Origin: Flagellimonas oceanensis
GTDB lineage: Bacteria > Bacteroidota > Bacteroidia > Flavobacteriales > Flavobacteriaceae
Direction: 5' to 3'
Assembly (NCBI RefSeq): GCF_003992595.1
Contig: NZ_RZNA01000049.1
Coordinates: 62,001 to 126,000, forward strand
DNA: 64,000 nt
The notes under the pieces are model-generated. The model did no database searches, was not told the DNA's origin, and worked only from the letters and a program-made list of their open reading frames with translations. Of this stretch, positions 60,238 to 64,000 are shown one piece after another (position 1 is the stretch's first letter; every line of letters begins with the position of its first letter). The position numbers were made by a program, and so were the translations under genes.

Positions 60238-61068
60238 ATGCCAATCATAACCTTAACTACAGATTTTGGATACAAGGACCACTTTGTGGGTGCTGTTAAA
60301 GGGGCCATTCTGAACAACCTCCCCGATATTAGCGTTGTTGATATTTCCCATGCCATCAGTCCGTTCAATATTCAGGAATGTGCCTATATCCTAAGGAATG
60401 CCTACCGTTCGTTTCCAAAGGGAACGGTCCATATTGTAGGGGTGGATTCTGAAATTTCACCCGAAAACGAGCACATCGTAGTGCAAGTAGATGGGCACTA
60501 TTTTGTGAGTGCCAACAGCGGTGTCATTTCCTTGATAACTTCCGAGGTACAACCTGAAAAAGTGGTAGAGATCAATCTACCCAATGCTGAGGCCGGTGCC
60601 TTTCCTGTGCTCAATATATTTGTTCAGGTAGCGTGCCATATTGCACGAGGCGGCAAATTGGAAGTCATAGGCAGACCATTGCAAAGTTTGAAGGAGCTGC
60701 GCGATTTTGAACCACGGATAACCAACGAAGGCAAAACCATTACGGGCAATGTAATTTATATAGACAACTACGGTAACGTGGTCACCAATATCCAAAAAAG
60801 TTTGTTCGAAGCCTATCGGAGCGGCCGCGATTTTGAGATCAATGCACGGACCACCAAAATACGGCAAGTGCACCAAAGCTATAACGGCTTCATCAATTAT
60901 GATCTGGAACGGAACCAGCGAAAAGGGCCCGGAGATGCCTTGGCCCTGTTCAATTCCGCAGGCTATATAGAACTTGCCATTTATAAAAGTGACCTGAATT
61001 CGGTCGGAGGCGCGTCCACCCTTCTAGGACTGAATTATAGGGACACGGTAACCATAAATTTCCTGTAA
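60238..61068 (+). CDS. SAM hydroxide adenosyltransferase (DUF62)
   Basis: The 276-residue protein has the DUF62/fluorinase-fold motifs: ITLTTDFGYKDHFVGAVKGAI, VVDISHAISPFNIQECAYILRNAYRSFPKGTVHIVGVDSE, FVSANSGVISLI, then IYIDNYGNVVTNI in the C-terminal domain. The family hydrolyses S-adenosylmethionine to adenosine and methionine using activated hydroxide, with an Asp-Arg-His triad. The biological purpose is unclear. It is divergent from phoH and heads the transcript leading to gldF-gldG. Confidence 0.92.
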   Translation: MPIITLTTDFGYKDHFVGAVKGAILNNLPDISVVDISHAISPFNIQECAYILRNAYRSFPKGTVHIVGVDSEISPENEHIVVQVDGHYFVSANSGVISLITSEVQPEKVVEINLPNAEAGAFPVLNIFVQVACHIARGGKLEVIGRPLQSLKELRDFEPRITNEGKTITGNVIYIDNYGNVVTNIQKSLFEAYRSGRDFEINARTTKIRQVHQSYNGFINYDLERNQRKGPGDALALFNSAGYIELAIYKSDLNSVGGASTLLGLNYRDTVTINFL

Positions 61069-61371
61069 ATGTTGATACGCATTGTAAAACTGACTTTTAA
61101 ACCCGAAAATATTGCTAGTTTTGAGCGAATCTTTGAAGAAAGTAAAAATGGCATTCTGGCTTTTGAAGGATGTAATATGGTAGAATTGTATCAGGACATT
61201 ACGAATTCCAATATATTTTTCACCTATAGTTTTTGGGATACCGAATCGCACCTGAACAACTACAGGAATTCCGATTTCTTCAAAGGGGTTTGGGGCAACA
61301 CCAAAAAACTGTTTGCCGACAAGCCCGAAGCATGGAGTGTTCATAAAATTCAATCAACAAACCCATCTTAA
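61069..61371 (+). CDS. Antibiotic biosynthesis monooxygenase-like protein (ABM domain)
   Basis: The 100-residue ferredoxin-like fold protein reads LIRIVKLTFKPENIASFERIFEESKNGILAFEGCNMVELYQDITNSNIFFTYSFWDTESHLNNYRNSDFF, matching the ABM/dimeric alpha-beta barrel family (YgiN/HmoB-like). Activity is not predictable: relatives range from quinol monooxygenases to haem oxygenases. It abuts the SAM enzyme with no gap and overlaps gldF by 1 nt, a clear operon. Confidence 0.87.
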   Translation: MLIRIVKLTFKPENIASFERIFEESKNGILAFEGCNMVELYQDITNSNIFFTYSFWDTESHLNNYRNSDFFKGVWGNTKKLFADKPEAWSVHKIQSTNPS

Positions 61372-62102
61372 TGTTCGCAATTTTTAAGAGAGAGGTACGG
61401 TCCTTTTTTACATCGCCCATCGGTTACTTGATCGTAGGTTCGTTTTTACTGCTCAACGGGCTTTTTCTTTGGGTCTTCAAGGGCGAATACAACATTTTTG
61501 ATTACAGCTTTGCCGATTTGAGCAACTTCTTTTTGTTGGCCCCTTGGATTTTTATCTTTTTGGTGCCCGCCATCACCATGAAGAGTTTTTCCGAAGAACG
61601 AAAAATGGGAACGCTCGAATTATTGCTGATCAAACCCATCTCCGTTTGGAAATTGGTACTCGGGAAATTTTGGGGAGCCTTCTTGCTATGCGTTATCGCT
61701 GTAATTCCCACAATCGTCTATGTTTTTGCCATCTCGGGATTGGGCATGGTAGAGGGTAATTATGACCTAGGCGTGGTAATAGGTTCCTACTTTGGACTAT
61801 TGTTTTTGATGGCCTGTTATACGTCCATCGGGATATTTGCGTCTACCCTTTCCAACAATCAAATCATAGCATTTTTAGTGGGTGTTTTGGTCTGCTTTCT
61901 GATTTTCAATGGGTTTGATGCCGCGTCTTCGTTGTTTTCGAACGGGGAAACGCAACAAACCATACAATCGCTCGGAGCAAAATCACATTTTGATAGCATT
62001 GCAAGAGGTGTGATAGACACTAGGGATTTAACCTACTTTATCTCGTTGACACTCTTATTTCTATACCTCACTTTTCAACGTTTAAAACAATTGCCAAGAT
62101 AA
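61371..62102 (+). CDS. gldF: GldF, gliding-motility ABC transporter permease
   Basis: The 243-residue membrane protein has about six helices: MFAIFKREVRSFFTSPIGYLIVGSFLLLNGLFLWVF at the start, APWIFIFLVPAITMKSFSEERKMGTLELLLIKPISVWKLVLGKFWGA, then FAISGLGMVEGNYDLGVVIGSYFGLLFLMACYTSIGIFASTLS. The pattern is that of ABC-2 permeases and specifically of GldF in Bacteroidota. With GldA (not in window) and GldG it forms the transporter once proposed to be required for gliding; some gliding species dispense with it. It overlaps gldG by 1 nt. Confidence 0.93.
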   Translation: MFAIFKREVRSFFTSPIGYLIVGSFLLLNGLFLWVFKGEYNIFDYSFADLSNFFLLAPWIFIFLVPAITMKSFSEERKMGTLELLLIKPISVWKLVLGKFWGAFLLCVIAVIPTIVYVFAISGLGMVEGNYDLGVVIGSYFGLLFLMACYTSIGIFASTLSNNQIIAFLVGVLVCFLIFNGFDAASSLFSNGETQQTIQSLGAKSHFDSIARGVIDTRDLTYFISLTLLFLYLTFQRLKQLPR

Positions 62103-63766
62103 TGGGAAAGTTTTTTGTGTCCATTTTAAAAGTGATTGTGGCTGTTTTGGCCATCAACCTGTTGGCCAGTTTTGTGTATACTCGGTTTGACCTTACCGAG
62201 GATAAAAGATATACCCTTTCGGAACCTGCCGTAGCGGTAGCACAAAAATTTGAAACTCCAATTATTGTTGATGTACTCTTGGATGGGAACATTCCTGCCG
62301 AGTTCGCCAAATTGAAAACAGAGACCATTCAACTGTTAGAATCATTCGGGGCTAAAAACAGTAACATCAAATATAATTTGGTGGACCCTATGGAGGATAG
62401 TGAAAATCCACAGGAAACGGTCGCCCAATTACAGAGCTTAGGCTTGCAACCTGCCAATGTTACCGTTGAGGAAAACGGAAAAGTATCTAACGAGCTGGTC
62501 TTTCCTTGGGCCATGGTCAATTACAACGACCAGACGGTAAAAGTGCCGCTGCTCAAAAATAAATTGGGCTCCACTGCCGAAGAACGAATCAATAACTCGG
62601 TACAGCAATTGGAATACGCCTTTGCCGATGCTTTTACCAAGTTAAGCATTGAAGAAAAAAAGAGCATCGCCGTTATCAAGGGAAATGGCGAACTCGACGA
62701 TATTTATATCGCTGATTACCTTACCACCATTCGGGATTATTACAACATTGGCGCAATAACCTTGGATTCCGTGGCTACCAATCCGCAAAATGTTTTAGAT
62801 CAATTAAAAAACTTTGACTTGGCTCTGATTGCCAAACCCACAGAGGCGTTTACGGATCAGGAAAAATATGTAATGGATCAATATATGGTTCAAGGGGGTA
62901 AAACCATTTGGATGATAGATCAAGTGAATATGGAAATGGATAGCATTTATGCCGGTGGCGGAGAGGCCATCGCCATTCCCAGAGACCTTGATTTGAAAGA
63001 TTTATTTTTTAAATATGGGGTGCGCATCAATCCAGTTTTGGTCAATGACCTCTATTTTACCCAAATTGTTTTGGCCACGGGAGAAGGGAATGATTCACAG
63101 TATAATCCCCTACCCTGGTTTTATTATCCGATGGTGTTTTCGCAAAACAATCATCCCATCAACACCAACATTGAAGCAGTACGGCTCCAGTTTACCAGTC
63201 CAATGGACGTGTTGGAAAACGATTATAACAAAACTATCCTATTGCAAAGTTCACCGCTTTCCAAGACCGATGGAATTCCGCGAGTGGTCAGTTTGGATAT
63301 GATCAACCAACAACCTGACCAAGCCACATATAACAATGGTAATTTGCCATTAGCCGTCCTGATTGAGGGGAATTTCACATCCATGTACAAGAACAGGGTA
63401 AAGCCATTAAAGCTTCAAAATACTTTGGAGGAAGGTCCAGAAAACAAGATGATTGTTATCTCGGACGGGGATGTCATCAAAAACCAATTGCGCAATGGCA
63501 GACCTTTGGAGTTGGGGTACGACAAATGGACCAGTAACTTCTACGGCAACAAGGAATTTCTAGTGAACAGCACAAATTACCTTTTGGACAATACGGGGCT
63601 TATTAACATTCGAAACAAGAAAGTGACCATCCCATTGCTGGATGTCAAAAAAATTGCAGAACAGAAAACCAAGTGGCAGCTTGTAAACATTGGATTTCCA
63701 GTCGTTTTAACGCTGTTGTTCGGGCTGTTCTTCGGCTATTACAGAAAACGTAAGTTTACGGCTTAG
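62102..63766 (+). CDS. gldG: GldG, gliding-motility ABC transporter auxiliary protein
   Basis: The 554-residue protein has one helix near the N-terminus (FVSILKVIVAVLAINLLASFVYTRFDLTEDKRYTLS), a large periplasmic ABC_transp_aux region (PIIVDVLLDGNIPAEFAKLKTETIQLLESFG; LALIAKPTEAFTDQEKYVMDQYMVQGGKTIWMIDQVN; VISDGDVIKNQL) and a C-terminal helix (LVNIGFPVVLTLLFGLFFGYYRKRKF). This is the standard GldG layout; a eukaryotic intraflagellar-transport protein shares the domain. Confidence 0.93.
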   Translation: MGKFFVSILKVIVAVLAINLLASFVYTRFDLTEDKRYTLSEPAVAVAQKFETPIIVDVLLDGNIPAEFAKLKTETIQLLESFGAKNSNIKYNLVDPMEDSENPQETVAQLQSLGLQPANVTVEENGKVSNELVFPWAMVNYNDQTVKVPLLKNKLGSTAEERINNSVQQLEYAFADAFTKLSIEEKKSIAVIKGNGELDDIYIADYLTTIRDYYNIGAITLDSVATNPQNVLDQLKNFDLALIAKPTEAFTDQEKYVMDQYMVQGGKTIWMIDQVNMEMDSIYAGGGEAIAIPRDLDLKDLFFKYGVRINPVLVNDLYFTQIVLATGEGNDSQYNPLPWFYYPMVFSQNNHPINTNIEAVRLQFTSPMDVLENDYNKTILLQSSPLSKTDGIPRVVSLDMINQQPDQATYNNGNLPLAVLIEGNFTSMYKNRVKPLKLQNTLEEGPENKMIVISDGDVIKNQLRNGRPLELGYDKWTSNFYGNKEFLVNSTNYLLDNTGLINIRNKKVTIPLLDVKKIAEQKTKWQLVNIGFPVVLTLLFGLFFGYYRKRKFTA

Positions 63767-63778
63767 GTGTTGATAAAT

Positions 63779-63813
63779 TTGTTTCTCTGCTAAATCCATT
63801 TGGGATATATTTG
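63779..63813 (+). promoter_or_regulatory. Candidate dnaN promoter
   Basis: TATATTTG at 63806-63813 fits the -7 consensus, with a TTG at 63779-63781 (spacer 24 nt, slightly long). A second box, TAAATTTG at 63774-63781, overlaps it. The leader also holds a small hairpin (TTGCC-AAAAA-GGCAA at 63851-63865). Confidence 0.5.
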
Positions 63814-63886
63814 TTTTTATTGATTTTATAGGCCCTATTACAGGGAGAAATTGCCAAAAAGGCAACTATACTAAAGTATTTCTTTG

Positions 63887-64000
63887 ATGAAGTTTATTGT
63901 ATCCAGTACATATTTATTGAAACAGCTTCAGGTTTTGGGGGGAGTTATCAACAACAGCAACACCTTGCCTATCCTGGATAATTTTTTATTCGATCTTAAA
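63887..64000 (+). CDS. dnaN: DnaN, DNA polymerase III beta subunit (N-terminal part only)
   Basis: Too short for the ORF track because the window ends. Translation from ATG 63887 gives MKFIVSSTYLLKQLQVLGGV followed by INNSNTLPILDNFLFDLK, a clear DnaN sliding-clamp start (GGVINNSNTLPILDNFLF). It follows gldG by 120 nt, a gene order common in flavobacteria. 38 residues visible. Confidence 0.9.
   Translation, partial: MKFIVSSTYLLKQLQVLGGVINNSNTLPILDNFLFDLK

Noticed and set aside
1-64000. CRISPR array, prophage, rRNA operon or tandem repeat array
   Set aside because: Reading through the sequence showed no regularly spaced repeats, phage structural genes or rRNA; a dedicated search was not possible.

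Overview
The window looks like chromosomal DNA of a marine-type member of the Flavobacteriaceae (phylum Bacteroidota), with a gene set resembling Muricauda/Allomuricauda relatives. The evidence is gldF-gldG next to dnaN, Bacteroidota-specific families (DUF2853, DUF4290, DUF2911, DUF4212), a complete run of menaquinone genes, bacillithiol synthesis (BshB1), and repeated promoters of the form TTG-N19/20-TAnnTTTG. Apart from two tRNA genes everything is protein-coding and densely packed. I saw no CRISPR array, rRNA gene or prophage. The only mobile-element-like item is one small transposase-derived ORF.

Layout. 1-6.6 kb (minus): menaquinone genes menI-like, menF, menD, DUF2853, then a terminator, an A+T-rich glycosyltransferase, a CvfB-like RNA-binding protein, a SPOR-like membrane protein and the start of menA at the window edge. 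6.6-11.4 kb: an esterase, a secreted protein, a DadA-type oxidoreductase, an M28 lipoprotein peptidase and tRNA-His. 11.6-18.6 kb: a TPR histidine kinase, bshB1, a trans-sulfuration enzyme, a MATE exporter preceded by a strongly self-complementary leader, and an M14 peptidase. 18.6-28.9 kb: a fused ResB-ResC cytochrome c biogenesis protein, DUF2520, KdsC-like phosphatase, Maf, ferredoxin plus U32 protein, a lipoprotein and a large PIG-L protein. 28.9-37.5 kb: a 38-residue membrane peptide, a sodium:solute symporter, DUF2911, an SRPBCC-SDR-photolyase operon, a pirin and a decayed LytS-type kinase pseudogene. 37.5-45.7 kb: murA with Asp at the usual catalytic Cys, DUF4290, DUF493, an ATPase, recQ, fmt, HU, YqgE, a class IV aminotransferase and a START-like protein. 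45.9-58.1 kb: tRNA-Met and then an acetate module. 58.2-64 kb: purC, phoH, a SAM hydroxide adenosyltransferase, a monooxygenase-like protein, gldF, gldG and the start of dnaN.

The acetate module is the most coherent system here. It holds a cNMP/CBS/nucleotidyltransferase protein (DUF294 type), a 3'-5' exonuclease, acetyl-CoA synthetase, a receiver-only response regulator, a symporter-histidine kinase fusion, a DUF3311-like peptide, an ActP-type symporter, its DUF4212 partner, an outer-membrane porin and a zinc-ribbon/HTH protein of transposase ancestry. Together they would move acetate or a similar small acid across both membranes, activate it to acetyl-CoA and sense it.

The least explained item is the ~107-bp nested inverted-repeat element directly upstream of the MATE start codon. 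Its position and pairing fit a cis-regulatory RNA, but I cannot match it to a class I know. All family names come from reading motifs; no database search was run.
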